From: Haliscomenobacter sp.
Lineage (GTDB): Bacteria > Bacteroidota > Bacteroidia > Chitinophagales > Saprospiraceae
Reading direction: 5' to 3'
Length of the DNA stretch: 64,000 nt
NCBI GenBank assembly: GCA_016713275.1
Contig: JADJPL010000017.1
Location: 1 to 64,000, forward strand
Under the pieces are notes generated by a model. That model was given only the letters and a program-made list of their open reading frames with translations, made no database searches and was not told where the DNA came from. The position numbers and the translations under genes were made by a program. Within the stretch, counting starts at the first letter, position 1, and every line of letters begins with the position of its first letter. Below, in pieces: positions 27,290 to 37,024 of this stretch.

Positions 27290-28606
27290 ATGAATCCGAT
27301 TACCCTTTTACTGCTTCTCGCTGCCTGTTTCCCTTTGTTGATGCGGATCGCTACCTGGGCATCCCGGCGCGGCGAATGGTTCCTTCCTCTTTTTTTCCTT
27401 GCCTTATCCTGGCCACCGGCTACAGCGCAGCGCAATGTCCGGCAGGGGTTGGCTACGGAGATCGGCCCCATCCTCCAAAGCGAAGTGGACAGCGGCAAGA
27501 TTCCCGGCGCGGTCGTCGTGATCAAAAAAGGCGATCAAATCCTTCTCCAGAAGGCGTACGGGTATGCCAAAAAATTCGATTTTGACCAAAAGCCGCTTGC
27601 GGCGCCCGAAAAAACCTCGCTCCAGCACCTGTACGATATTGCCTCCCTCACCAAAGTGGTCGGGACGACGACCTCCATCATGCTCCTGGCAGACAGAGGA
27701 CTACTCCAGGTAGACGACCCGGTGGGCAAGTATATCGAAGCGTTTCAGGCGCCGGATAAAAAAGCGATTACGATCCGGCATCTGCTGACGCATACCGCGG
27801 GGCTTTACGAATGGTATCCGATGTATTACCGGGCGTCAAACAAAAAGGAATGCTTCCGGCTGATCGGCGAGCTCCCGCTTCGGTTTCCGGTTGGCGCCCA
27901 ACGGCGATATAGCGACCTGGGGTTTGTGCTGCTCGGCCAGATCATCGAAACCGTATCCGGCCTGCCCCTGGAGCGGTTTATGGAGGAAAACATCTTTAAG
28001 CCGCTGGGGATGGCGCATACCGCCTACAACCCCGGGGCTTCCGGCCGGTTTCCCAAAATAGCCGCTACTTCCCACGGCAACCCGTATGAGAAACGCATGG
28101 TGTACGATGCCTCGTTGGGGTTTCAGGTCAAAGAAATTGACCCGGCTTCCTGGAACGGCTGGCGGAAGCATACCTTGGTTGGCGAAGTGAACGACGGCAA
28201 CGCGTGGTATGCCAACGGCGGCGTTTCCGGCGCGGCGGGGCTGTTCTCCACTGCCGGCGACTTGCAGCTGCTGGTAGATATGCTGAAAAATAAAGGGATG
28301 GCTGGCGGACGCCGGTTCCTTTCCACCAAAACCATCGAGACCTTTCTTACCCCGGACGCCTTCAAGAACGGGCTGGGCTGGATAATGGATACCTCCAATC
28401 CGATACTGAAAAATGCCCCCAAAGGCAGTTTTGGACATACGGGATTCACCGGCACGAGCATCGCGGTGGTTCCCGCATACGGCCTGTCGGTCATCCTGCT
28501 GATCAACAGGCAAAACACAGGCTTGCTCCCCTACGGAGCGTACTACAATGTCACTGCGTTGCGGGAACGGGTTTTTGGGGTGGCAATGAAGTACGGGGCC
28601 AATTAA
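27290..28606 (+). CDS. Exported serine beta-lactamase-like hydrolase (class C / esterase family)
   Basis: The protein begins with hydrophobic segments (ITLLLLLAACFPLLM and FLPLFFLALSW) ending in an export-type ATAQ, so it is secreted or membrane-held. The active site shows the SxxK motif in IASLTKVVG at about residue 120 and a YSD in QRRYSDLGFVLLG as the second catalytic element. GSFGHTGFTGTS near the C-terminus replaces the KTG box. At 438 residues it belongs to the Pfam Beta-lactamase family (penicillin-binding proteins, esterases, D-peptidases), not necessarily an antibiotic-resistance enzyme. It is transcribed away from glpD and ends against the helicase gene. Confidence 0.85.
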   Translation: MNPITLLLLLAACFPLLMRIATWASRRGEWFLPLFFLALSWPPATAQRNVRQGLATEIGPILQSEVDSGKIPGAVVVIKKGDQILLQKAYGYAKKFDFDQKPLAAPEKTSLQHLYDIASLTKVVGTTTSIMLLADRGLLQVDDPVGKYIEAFQAPDKKAITIRHLLTHTAGLYEWYPMYYRASNKKECFRLIGELPLRFPVGAQRRYSDLGFVLLGQIIETVSGLPLERFMEENIFKPLGMAHTAYNPGASGRFPKIAATSHGNPYEKRMVYDASLGFQVKEIDPASWNGWRKHTLVGEVNDGNAWYANGGVSGAAGLFSTAGDLQLLVDMLKNKGMAGGRRFLSTKTIETFLTPDAFKNGLGWIMDTSNPILKNAPKGSFGHTGFTGTSIAVVPAYGLSVILLINRQNTGLLPYGAYYNVTALRERVFGVAMKYGAN

Positions 28607-28637
28607 GAAGCCGCTTCAGGCGGCGCAGGTCCACCGC

Positions 28638-31600
28638 TTATCCCAGTTGAAACAAGTTCCGGAGTTCGTTGTCGGACAGGTCGCCAATCCAGGTTTCCCC
28701 GCTGCTGACGGTGAGGTTGGCGAGTTCTTTTTTGCTGCGGATCATAGCGTCGATGCGCTCTTCGAAGGTGTTTGCGGTGATAAACCGATGGACCTGCACG
28801 TTGCGTTGCTGGCCGATGCGGTAAGCGCGGTCGGTAGCCTGGGCTTCTACGGCGGGGTTCCACCACAGGTCGTAATGAATGACCTGGCTGGCGGCGGTGA
28901 GGTTGAGGCCGGTACCGCCAGCTTTGAGCGACAGCAGCAGGATGGGGTGGGCCCGGCTGGTTTGGAATCGGGTCACCATCGCGTCCCGCTCTTTCCTTGA
29001 AACGCCGCCGTGGAGGAATTCGGGCTTCAGGCCCAGACCGTCCTCCAGCAAGGGGATCAGCAGGTTGCCCATTTGCCGAAACTGGGTGAAGATCAGGGTT
29101 TTTTCGTTATTCGCCAGCGCTTGCCCCAGCAGGTCGAGCAAGAGGGGGCATTTCCCGCTGAGTTCGGGTTTGGCGGGGCCTTTTTTGAGCTATTGTGCCG
29201 GGTGGTTGCAAATCTGCTTAAGCATCATGATCAGGCTGAGTACCAGCCCTTTTCGTTCGATGCCCTCGGAAGAAGCGATTTTTTGGAGGGTTTGGTCGAC
29301 GACGCCCTGGTAGAGCGCGGCTTGTTCCGGGCTCAGGGCGCAGAACTGATCCTGCTCCACCTTGTCGGGCAGGTCGCTGATAATGGATTTGTCCGATTTG
29401 AGGCGGCGCATGACAAAGGGCTGGGTCGCTTTCTGAAAGCGGCGCAAGGTGGGTTGGTCGCGGTTGTTTTCGATGGGCTGGGCGTATTCCTGAGCAAACG
29501 TTTTTAAACTGCCGAGATAGCCTTTATTGGTGAAATCAAAAACGCTCCAGTATTCGCTCAGGCGGTTTTCCACCGGGGTGCCGCTCAGGGCGATACGGAT
29601 GGGGGCGGGAATTTTTTTGACCGCTTTAGTTTGTTCTGCGGCGGGGTTTTTGATGTTTTGGGCCTCGTCGATCACCACAGCGTGCCAGGGGAGTTTTTCC
29701 AGCCGCGAAAGGTCGCTTCGGGCTACCCCATAGGAGGTGAGGATCAGATCGGCCTGGCGCGCGTCGTCCAGGGAACGGCCGGGGCCGTGATAAATGGCGG
29801 TGCGCAACTCGGGGGCAAAGCGGGCGGTTTCGCGGGCCCAGTTGGTCAGCAGGGTAGTAGGCACGATGGCCAATGCGGGCCGTTTGGGCTGGAGGGTTCC
29901 CGATTCTTTGAAGTGCTGAAGTGCAGCGATGACCTGAAGGGTTTTCCCCAGACCCATATCGTCAGCCAGGATGCTGCCAAATCCGATTTGGGCATTCTTG
30001 CACAGCCAGGAGAAGCCCCGGTGCTGGTAAGGCCGCAGCTCGGCCTGCAGCCCTTTGGGGAGCGGCAGGAGATCGACGGTGAGGAGTTGGCGGATCTGCT
30101 CCCGCAACTCGTCGGTCAATTGGACGCGGACGCCATCGTGCGTTTCCGCCAACGCAGCTTGCAGCAATTGGTGGCCGTTGAGCGCAGCGGGTTTGGCGAG
30201 TTTTTCGGCGAGCTTGCGGGTTTCGTTTTCGTCAAAAAATACATACTCGTCGCGGAGTTTGACCAATCCTTTGCTGGTTTTCAATAGTTGCAGAAACTCC
30301 TCTGCCGTCAGGTCCTGGTCTCCGATAGCCACCTGCCACTGGTAGCTGAGCATCTGGCCGAGGCTTAGGCCGGCGGCGGATTGCGGCTTTTTACCGCTAC
30401 TCAGGCGGATGCCGAGCTGTGGTTTGAGGATGCGGGACAGGGATTTGGGCAGCAACACCCGGATACCGAACAAGCGGATAACCGGCAGGGTGTGGAATAG
30501 CACGTCGGCAAAATCTTTGGCTGAAAAGCGGAGTGGCGCTTCGCCTTTATCCGCCAGGAGGCGGTTCAGCCCAGGGAAGTAGCCGCTGAGCATGGAGAGA
30601 TCCCGTAGGATCTCCAGGCGGATACTGTCGTATTTCTTTTGGGCAAACAAGGCGTTCAGCGGAATGGGGACCTCCAGGGGCTTGGTCTTGTCTTCAATAG
30701 CCAGGCTAACCTCAAACCCTTCGCTGGATTCATGGACTTCCAGGACCGGGACCCGGTCTTTAGTGGACAAATAAAACCGGTCGAGCCAAAGCGCGATGCT
30801 GGCCGGGTATTCCCGGTGTTCGAATTTGGAGAAAGCGACCGGCTGACCGCTGAAAAACACTTTGGGAACCGGGTGCTCCATGGCGTTTTCGTTCAATCCA
30901 TGGAATTGCCGGACGTACCGGTTGAGGTAAACCGAAAGCAAGGCTTTACCCAGGCCGCCTTCTTCGGGAAGGAAAAGGCCATCCGGGGTCTCGATATTGA
31001 GGATATAGGGAGGCAGTAGCGCCGCCAGGCGGCGGTAGGTTGCGGCCACTTCTTCGTTGAGGAGGGCGGGAATCCAGCGCACCAGGTAGTCGGTACCTCC
31101 TGCGTGGAGCACCTGCGGCGTCATGGCGCCCTGGCGCGCCAGAACGGCGGCAAAACGCCATGCCAGCCAGTGGGCGCGCAGGTCGTCGGGCAACTCGGCA
31201 AGGCTGCCTGCCGGGATGCCGGCAAGCCAGGCTTCCCAATCTTCCAGGTTGGAGGTAGTAAACAAAAGGCGCTGTTCGTCGTCCCAGGCGGAGAAATCGA
31301 TCGGCGCGCCGTGGGCGTTCAGACGCATCTCCACGATCTCCGCCAGCCGGTAGGTTTGCTCGCGGGCGTCGTCTACGGAGGATTCCGGGGGGCTTTCGGC
31401 TTGCACTTTTTTGGCAATGGACGTCATGGCCTTGTTCAGGGTCTCCCTGAAATTGCCCGGAGGGTAAAAAACAGGTTTTTCGGCAAGGATAGCCATCAAA
31501 TTATCGCGGCAGGGCGGAATGGCGGAAAAGTCGATCGCTTCCAGGAGGGCGGGGTCGAATTCAAAATCCGGGGGTGCGGCATCGTCCAGCGGTTGGCGGA

Positions 31601-32243
31601 GTTCGCGGAGTGCGGGAATCCCATGCGTTTGGGTTTCCGATAGATCGCCCTCCATGCCGAAGGCCTCGGCGAGGTTAAAATCGTGGAGGTCGAATACGAG
31701 GAAGGGGTTTTTGTCGATCTCGTTGGCGACCAGGTAAATGACTGCAGCCAGGTGTTTGCAGGGCATAGCCCAATCCGGGCAGGAGCAGGATGCTTTGAAC
31801 GCGCTCCAGTTCTCCGGGAAGAGGTGGATCCCTTCCTTGAGGCAAAGGTCGTGCAGTTCGGAGGGCAATTCCCGGTTGAGGAGTTTGGACAAAACGACGG
31901 GCGCCTGCTGGATCAACCCGCGGATCCGTTCTTTTTCCATGGAGGTAAAAACGGGAACCTGGATCTCGATTTGGTACAGGCGGGTACCCTGGACTTTGGC
32001 GAGGATCCGGCTGCCCGGGATTTGGATTTGCTGAACGGAGCCGTTATTGGCATACGTGCGTCCTCTGGGCAGCCGGTTGCTGTCGCTGATCCGGTTGAAG
32101 GCGTTGAGCCATTGCTGTCCCCACCAGGTGACGCCATATTTTCCCCCGCCCCGGATACCGCTGCCTTCGGGAATCGGTTTTTTGACTGGTCTATCGTACC
32201 AGCCCCAGCCATAGTCTTTTTTGCGGCCTTTTTTCCAGCTCAT
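28638..32243 (-). CDS. SNF2-family helicase with SWIM zinc finger, interrupted by an in-frame TAG
   Basis: The product starts MSWKKGRKKDYGWGWYDR (the Met at 32243, after an unlikely extension). A SWIM zinc finger (SCSCPDWAMPCKHLAA) lies near residue 175. The SNF2 helicase core follows: Walker A in DDMGLGKT, DEAQ box in VIDEAQNIKNP, LSGTPVENRLSEYWSVFDF, then the C-terminal helicase part (LIFTQFRQMG, LLSLKAGGTGLNLT, RAYRIGQ). The reading frame is interrupted by a TAG at 29190-29192, directly after NHPAQ, and then continues in the same frame as LKKGPAKPELSGK to 28638. Related proteins that I know have Tyr there. The gene therefore looks like an intact 1201-residue enzyme with one amber codon. 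Confidence 0.85.
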
Positions 32244-32332
32244 GAGGGAAAGGTACAGCAGGGCGCGGAAATTTAAAAGTCGCAAGCCGGAAAAGGGATA
32301 TGGAGAATGGAATCCCGGTCATTTACTCTTCG

Positions 32333-33133
32333 TCACCAGTTTTTTATCCACAATCGGACGGAGGATACTCCTTCCGGTTTGCTGTATTTTTGCCGCAGCG
32401 CGCTATACCGGACCAGCGTTCGGCTGGCTTGGGCATGCAAGGAAGAATCAACAGCAGCAGGTGTATGCCCTTTCGGAATGGCATAGGTGAAATGGCCGGT
32501 AGGCGCCGCATATACGGGGATCTGAAAAGAAATCCCGCTGAACAAACACCCCGGTGCTGTCCTGCTGCATGCCGGCCTGGATGAAAAAATCCACGGCATA
32601 CTCCGGGTAGCCAAACAAATAGCCGTAGCTACGCCACCGGTCGTATTTGTTTTCGTATTCAGTGACGGCCAGGATGGTTGCCGGATGGGCGTCAGGGGTG
32701 ATGCCCAGTTTGCTGTAAAGGCGAAGGCATCCGAAACACGCTTTTGCAGGGCGCTTTTTCGGATGACGTAAATTTCCATATTTCGGTAGACGCTATCCGG
32801 GCGTTCAAAAGGCTGGAGCAAGAATTGGTAATCGCCGGCGCTTAAGGTATTCGCTATCCGCTGGAGCTTCAGAATCGTTTCCCTTGCCGAATCCCGCTCC
32901 TGCGTTTGGGCGCTCCGCAAGGAGAGCTGATAAAACTGGACGCTGCTCATCGGTTTCAGCGTATCCAGGAGCGTATACAGCGCCTCGTTGTCCAAAGCGG
33001 TCAGCAATACGCTATCTGCCAGTTGCCGCTCCGCGGGCGGCAACTGGCGGTAAGCCTTTCGAAGGGCAACCTGTGGCGTATGGCAACTGACCAGCAGGAG
33101 GCCAAGGATGGAGAAAATAGTCAGGTAGTTCAT
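32333..33133 (-). CDS. Lipoprotein of unknown function with two compensating frame breaks
   Basis: A signal peptide with lipobox LLLVSCHTP begins the protein. Residues up to about 140 are one frame (QLADSVLLTALDNEALYTLL, RNMEIYVIRKSALQKR). At about 32710 the sensible sequence moves to another frame (LGITPDAHPATILAVTEYEN ... GYLFGYPEYAVDFFIQAG ... RDFF) and near 32525 it returns to the first frame (VYAAPTGHFTYAIPKGHTPA). Two indels cancel, leaving an overall open frame of about 266 residues. The protein is well folded-looking in the corrected reading, so the middle of the raw translation should not be trusted. I do not recognise the family. Confidence 0.6.
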   Translation of the reverse strand: MNYLTIFSILGLLLVSCHTPQVALRKAYRQLPPAERQLADSVLLTALDNEALYTLLDTLKPMSSVQFYQLSLRSAQTQERDSARETILKLQRIANTLSAGDYQFLLQPFERPDSVYRNMEIYVIRKSALQKRVSDAFAFTANWASPLTPIRQPSWPSLNTKTNTTGGVATAICLATRSMPWIFSSRPACSRTAPGCLFSGISFQIPVYAAPTGHFTYAIPKGHTPAAVDSSLHAQASRTLVRYSALRQKYSKPEGVSSVRLWIKNW

Positions 33134-33196
33134 TATTTGGCAGCAAAAAAACGGGTTCCCACGCCGGAAGCGCGGGCAAATTGGTTTAAAAACGCA

Positions 33197-33913
33197 CTAC
33201 TTATAGCCTACGATCAGGAAATGCGCTTCGGTATTTCCGATATTTTCAATGGCGTGCGGGCCGGCATCGTGCCAGTGCACGGTTCCTTTTTGAAAGGATT
33301 TTTCCATAGTTTCTTCTTTAGGGCCTTGATAGCGGATGGAATAATCCGAGAGCGAATAAACGAGGCGAGGGAGGCCATCGTGCAGCGGAATGGTTTTGCC
33401 CGGAGCAAGGTTGACTTCCGTTACGACAAATTGCTTGTTGTCAAAAAGTTGTTTGAAAGGGTTTGGGTTCAGGTTCGTTAAATCTGCTTCCAGGTTTTGG
33501 CCGCTGGTAGTTGGTAACGCGCCCTCCTTTCTGGTGAATGCAATCCATTCCGCTTGGGTCGAGCCGCTGTTTTTCAAAGAGAGCCCGCCTTCTTCATGAA
33601 CGTGTATATCCCCTTTTTTCCAGTTTCGCACCAGAGGGGCGTCGCCTTCCCCGGCCCAATCGATGGTGTAATCAGATATGGAGTAGATCAGGCGGGATTT
33701 GCCCTCATGCGGGGGTAATTCCTCTCCGGGGTTCAAGGTAACCCGGATCGCTTGGGCATAGTCATTTTCAAAGAGGACCACCCGGTTCGAAGATAGGGAT
33801 TCTTCAGTTTTGTTGTGGTTCTCCTGGTGCTTTGGTTTGGCGGGTTCGCATGCGAAAAACAGCGAAAGGCCGGAAAGGGCGGATAGAATAAGTATTCGGT
33901 TAGTTTTCATCAC
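33197..33913 (-). CDS. Bicupin-like lipoprotein
   Basis: The leader ends with a lipobox (LFFACEPAK). The mature part contains two related cupin-type halves: one with LNPGEELPPHEGKSRLIYSI and GDIHVHEEGG, the other with LAPGKTIPLHDGLPRLVYSL and GTVHWHDAGPHAIENIG. In each, His residues sit in the two cupin motifs, so a metal site is likely in both. The substrate is unknown. It lies between the unknown lipoprotein and the TonB receptor on the same strand, with gaps of 63 and 49 bases, and may be co-transcribed. Confidence 0.72.
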   Translation of the reverse strand: MMKTNRILILSALSGLSLFFACEPAKPKHQENHNKTEESLSSNRVVLFENDYAQAIRVTLNPGEELPPHEGKSRLIYSISDYTIDWAGEGDAPLVRNWKKGDIHVHEEGGLSLKNSGSTQAEWIAFTRKEGALPTTSGQNLEADLTNLNPNPFKQLFDNKQFVVTEVNLAPGKTIPLHDGLPRLVYSLSDYSIRYQGPKEETMEKSFQKGTVHWHDAGPHAIENIGNTEAHFLIVGYK

Positions 33914-33962
33914 GAAATATTTTTGGTCGTTCTAATTTAAGTTTTTTAGGGGACATTTCGAT

Positions 33963-36272
33963 TTATTTGCTGGTCATGTCAAAGGGAAAAGGCAATCGTA
34001 AACCGAACACCACATTCCGCCCCATCATTTGGAGACCCAGCGGTTTGGTTACCGAAAGGTGGTCTACGTAGGCTTCGCCGGTCAGGTTGTTGCCGTTGAT
34101 GAACAGGTCCAGGGATTGTTTGCCCAGGGACAAGCTTGTTCCTATGCGGGCATGGAGCAGGGTATACCTTGGCGATACCGTTTCGTTTTGTCCCGTGCGG
34201 TTTTGTTCAAAGAAATGCATGACTTCAAAGGCGATGTAAGGGCGATTGAGGAAGCCCAGTTTTTTGCTTTCCAATTTGATTTCACCGGTTAACCTGTCTT
34301 GCGGAATGAAGGTGGGGTATTTGATTCCCTCTGCCTGGTTTTCGATTTCTGCCCGCACGACACTATAGGTGCTGTGTATGCCCAGCCATTGAGCGGGGTG
34401 AATATCCAATGCGGCTTCGCCTCCATACAAGGAGGCATCGTTTTGGACGTGCTGAAAAACCTTTCCCTGGCCAATGGGCGCATTTTCATTGGTGGCGACC
34501 AGGTAAATGTAGTTGTTGACGATGTTGTAAAACGGCGCCACGTCAACCGTTAACCACGACTTGTGCCAATGATAATTGAGGTCTGCCTGAACGTTGCGTT
34601 GGGCAACCAAATCCGGGTTTCCCCGCTCGTAGCGGGAAGCGTGTATTCCGTTTTGAGTCAGTTCGGGCATGGTCGGCGAGCGAAAGCCCAGCGCGAGATT
34701 GGCTTTCAGGAATTGGCCATCCGCGAAGTTATACGTCAGGCCTAGCGAACCGGTCAGGTTATTGTAGGTATTATCGACCTTAAACTGATTTGTCGTTTGG
34801 GTAGCGGTGGGAAAAGACTCCATTCGGCGGTAGTCGTATCGCAAACCCGCCGTGGAATTCCAGTTGCGATGGATCGCCCAATCCCCAATCGCATAGATGC
34901 CTGCATCGTTGATTTTGGAATCTAGTAAGGGGTTGTTGGGTTTGGTTTCGTCGGCTTCATTGTTCACCTGAGCGCCATTGACGCCCAGTATGAACCGATT
35001 TGCTTTTACCGGAAGGGTCCATTTAAGGTTGTAGGTAAAGGTGCGCAATTGCATGGAGGCAAACGTAGGAATCGTTAACGCCTGTTGTTGGGCGTTGAAT
35101 GCGCCGCCCAGCGCTTCGCGCGTATTCGTCTGATAGCCTAGATCAACATCCAGGGTGTTTTTCCCAAGGAATAACACATTGTTTGAAGTAAACAGGTGGT
35201 CGGTCAGGTTTTGATACCAAAGCTGGTTTTCTCTTCCGGTAGTAAGCAATTCCGGTTTGCTGGTAAACAGGGCGATCGTATTTTGGTTTTGCAGGCCGTA
35301 CAAGGGTCTGGTATAGTTGTAGTTGAGGGAAAAAATACCCCGATTCGTGCGGACTCCTGCACTGGCTGCCAAATGGGATTCGTTGAACCGGGTGTTAAAT
35401 GTCGTTTTGCCCGCTCCATCCCGATAGTCTTCGTGCGATTTGACGCTTGCGCGCAACCCCCAAAACAGCGTTTTTCCGCTTCCTTTTATACCCAGGCTGT
35501 TGAGGTATCCGTTGGTGTTGGTCAGGTAATGGGAAAAGAAGCCGCCCTGGATGGTTTGCGGATTGGCTGGGCGTTCGCGTACGACATTTATTACGCCGCC
35601 AACGGCGTCGGAGCCGTATTGGAGGGATGCAGGTCCTTTAATCACCTCGATCCGGTCGGCGTTGAACTCGTCAATCAAGAAAGGGTGGTTGGAGGAGAAA
35701 TTGAAATTCTCCAATTTGATGCCATTATTGAGTAAGATGAGGTTGGCGTTGGTCAGTCCCCGGATGACTGGTTTCCCAACCCCGTTCCCGAGACTGGAGA
35801 AATATACGCCTGGAGTTCTGGCGATGGCTTGGGATAAATTGAAGGCGCCGGTCCCCACCACGTCTTTTTTCATTAGCGTAGCAACGGGGAAGGGGATACG
35901 ATCCTGCTCCTGGGCAAAACCGGCGGTGACTACCACCTCCTGCAATTCCAGGGGCGACTCAAGGAGCACGATATCCAGGAAATAATCGGCTTTAGGTTGT
36001 CCTTCAGGAAGGTTGATCGTTTCCAATCGAGACTTGAACCCGAAAAAACTATACTCCACGGAGATCACTTTAAGGTTGCCTGGCCATGGGATTTGGTAGG
36101 AGCCGTCTGGCGCTGAAATGACGCCGCTTTTGTTCTGGTGGATAATAACGTTGACTCCGGCAATGGGCTGGCGGGAAGAATCGGTAATCTGGCCTTTCAA
36201 AACGATCTGGGAAATCAGGCGGTTGTTGCCGATAAAGGCGGCGATCAGGAGAAAAATCCAGGCTCTGCTCAT
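33963..36272 (-). CDS. TonB-dependent outer-membrane receptor
   Basis: After the signal peptide come a CarboxypepD_reg-like domain (VLKGQITDSSRQPIAGVNV), a plug domain (TPGVYFSSLGNGVGKPVIRG ... IEVIKGPASLQYGSDAVGG) and a large barrel ending GRNVVFGLRLPFPFDM. The 769 residues fit ligand-gated importers of siderophores or metal/cofactors rather than the longer SusC type. A Tyr/Ser-rich plug with NLILLNNGIKLENFN is visible. It has no SusD partner. Expression looks controlled by a -7 box and a Crp/Fnr-type palindrome upstream (separate entries). The ligand is not deducible from this sequence. Confidence 0.9.
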   Translation of the reverse strand: MSRAWIFLLIAAFIGNNRLISQIVLKGQITDSSRQPIAGVNVIIHQNKSGVISAPDGSYQIPWPGNLKVISVEYSFFGFKSRLETINLPEGQPKADYFLDIVLLESPLELQEVVVTAGFAQEQDRIPFPVATLMKKDVVGTGAFNLSQAIARTPGVYFSSLGNGVGKPVIRGLTNANLILLNNGIKLENFNFSSNHPFLIDEFNADRIEVIKGPASLQYGSDAVGGVINVVRERPANPQTIQGGFFSHYLTNTNGYLNSLGIKGSGKTLFWGLRASVKSHEDYRDGAGKTTFNTRFNESHLAASAGVRTNRGIFSLNYNYTRPLYGLQNQNTIALFTSKPELLTTGRENQLWYQNLTDHLFTSNNVLFLGKNTLDVDLGYQTNTREALGGAFNAQQQALTIPTFASMQLRTFTYNLKWTLPVKANRFILGVNGAQVNNEADETKPNNPLLDSKINDAGIYAIGDWAIHRNWNSTAGLRYDYRRMESFPTATQTTNQFKVDNTYNNLTGSLGLTYNFADGQFLKANLALGFRSPTMPELTQNGIHASRYERGNPDLVAQRNVQADLNYHWHKSWLTVDVAPFYNIVNNYIYLVATNENAPIGQGKVFQHVQNDASLYGGEAALDIHPAQWLGIHSTYSVVRAEIENQAEGIKYPTFIPQDRLTGEIKLESKKLGFLNRPYIAFEVMHFFEQNRTGQNETVSPRYTLLHARIGTSLSLGKQSLDLFINGNNLTGEAYVDHLSVTKPLGLQMMGRNVVFGLRLPFPFDMTSK

Positions 36273-36315
36273 AAATTGGCGGTTCTTCTGGTGAATAATT
36301 CATGCAACTCTGTTG

Positions 36316-36323
36316 CAAAAATA
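36316..36323 (-). promoter_or_regulatory. -7 promoter box of the TonB receptor gene
   Basis: On the minus strand these bases read TATTTTTG, an exact TAnnTTTG box, about 43 bases before the Met at 36272. A start of transcription near 36309 would leave a leader of about 37 bases. No clear TTTG sits at -33; instead the palindrome at 36346-36359 occupies the region centred near -42. Confidence 0.45.
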
Positions 36324-36345
36324 GACAACAAAGAACGCCATAAAC

Positions 36346-36359
36346 GTGACTTTTGTCAC
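36346..36359. promoter_or_regulatory. Candidate Crp/Fnr-type operator
   Basis: GTGACTTTTGTCAC is a perfect inverted repeat (GTGAC-TTTT-GTCAC). Read as GTGA-N6-TCAC it matches the Crp consensus spacing. Its centre is about 30 bases upstream of the -7 box, placing it close to -42 relative to the predicted start, the class II activator position. It lies just downstream of the DinB gene end on the same strand and faces the TonB receptor gene. Confidence 0.45.
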
Positions 36360-36439
36360 CGGAAGGGTGGGGGAGTGACCTATTTTTGTCATTCCAAGGA
36401 AAAGGCCGTTGCGGGCACGCCTGGGCGCGCAGACTATGC

Positions 36440-36920
36440 TTATACCGGCGACGGAGCGGCGCCGATCATTTTTTTGATGACCACGATTTGCCCCAGGTGG
36501 TAGTAGCAATGCTCTATGAGGCCTTCGATATTTCTGCGATAGGTTCCGTATTGTTCTTTTACGAAGGTCGCTTCGAGTTGTTCCTCGGAAAAGCGTTCGA
36601 TCGCGTCTGCCAATTGATCGGATTTCGCCCACAGGTCGTTGAGGCGGGTTTCCCAGTCCTCCGGGGATTGAATGGGGGCGCGTCAAAACTGAATTGGTCG
36701 CGGATGTCAAGGGTTCCGGTTTCGAAAAACCGCGCGATGCCCCGATGTAGTAGTAGATATGAAAGGTAAGCGCGGCAATCGTGTTCAGCGGTCCAATTTG
36801 GCGGGTTGCTTCCTGCCAGGACAGGCCGGTTAATTGATCTTTGAAATTGGTGTTGGCAATCCAATGGCCATCCAGGAGGACTTCCCGGAAGCGGTATGCC
36901 AGTTGGGTTGGAGTTTCCAT
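36440..36920 (-). CDS. DinB-family protein, two frame breaks
   Basis: The Met at 36920 opens METPTQLAYRFREVLLDGHW, followed by a helix with AALTFHIYYYIG (first metal His). The frame then breaks near 36743 and again near 36680. The corrected reading continues ARFFETGTLDIRDQFSFDAP, SPEDWETRLNDLWAKSDQLA and IEGLIEHCYYHLGQIVVIKK, ending APSPV at 36440. The His in HCYYHLGQ is the typical last metal ligand of the DinB/YfiT four-helix family. The family handles small thiols or stress reactions in many bacteria, but the substrate is unknown here. The breaks look like missing or extra single bases (for example in GCGCCCCCATT). Confidence 0.68.
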
Positions 36921-37024
36921 GTTGTTTTGGGTCCAAAATACGAATTTTCGGCTGGCGATTTTTCCCGGAGGAAGTTTCAGATGCCAACGGGTTTGGTAAA
37001 TTTGGATTTCCAAAATCTGACCGG

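Noticed and set aside
27290..28606. Antibiotic-resistance beta-lactamase
   Set aside because: The SxxK and YSD motifs show only membership of the broad serine beta-lactamase/esterase family; the third box is not a KTG and the context has no resistance genes.
33963..36272. TonB receptor as the SusC partner of the glucan operon
   Set aside because: It is 13 kb away on the other strand, is too short for SusC, has no SusD neighbour and has its own promoter with a Crp/Fnr-like site.
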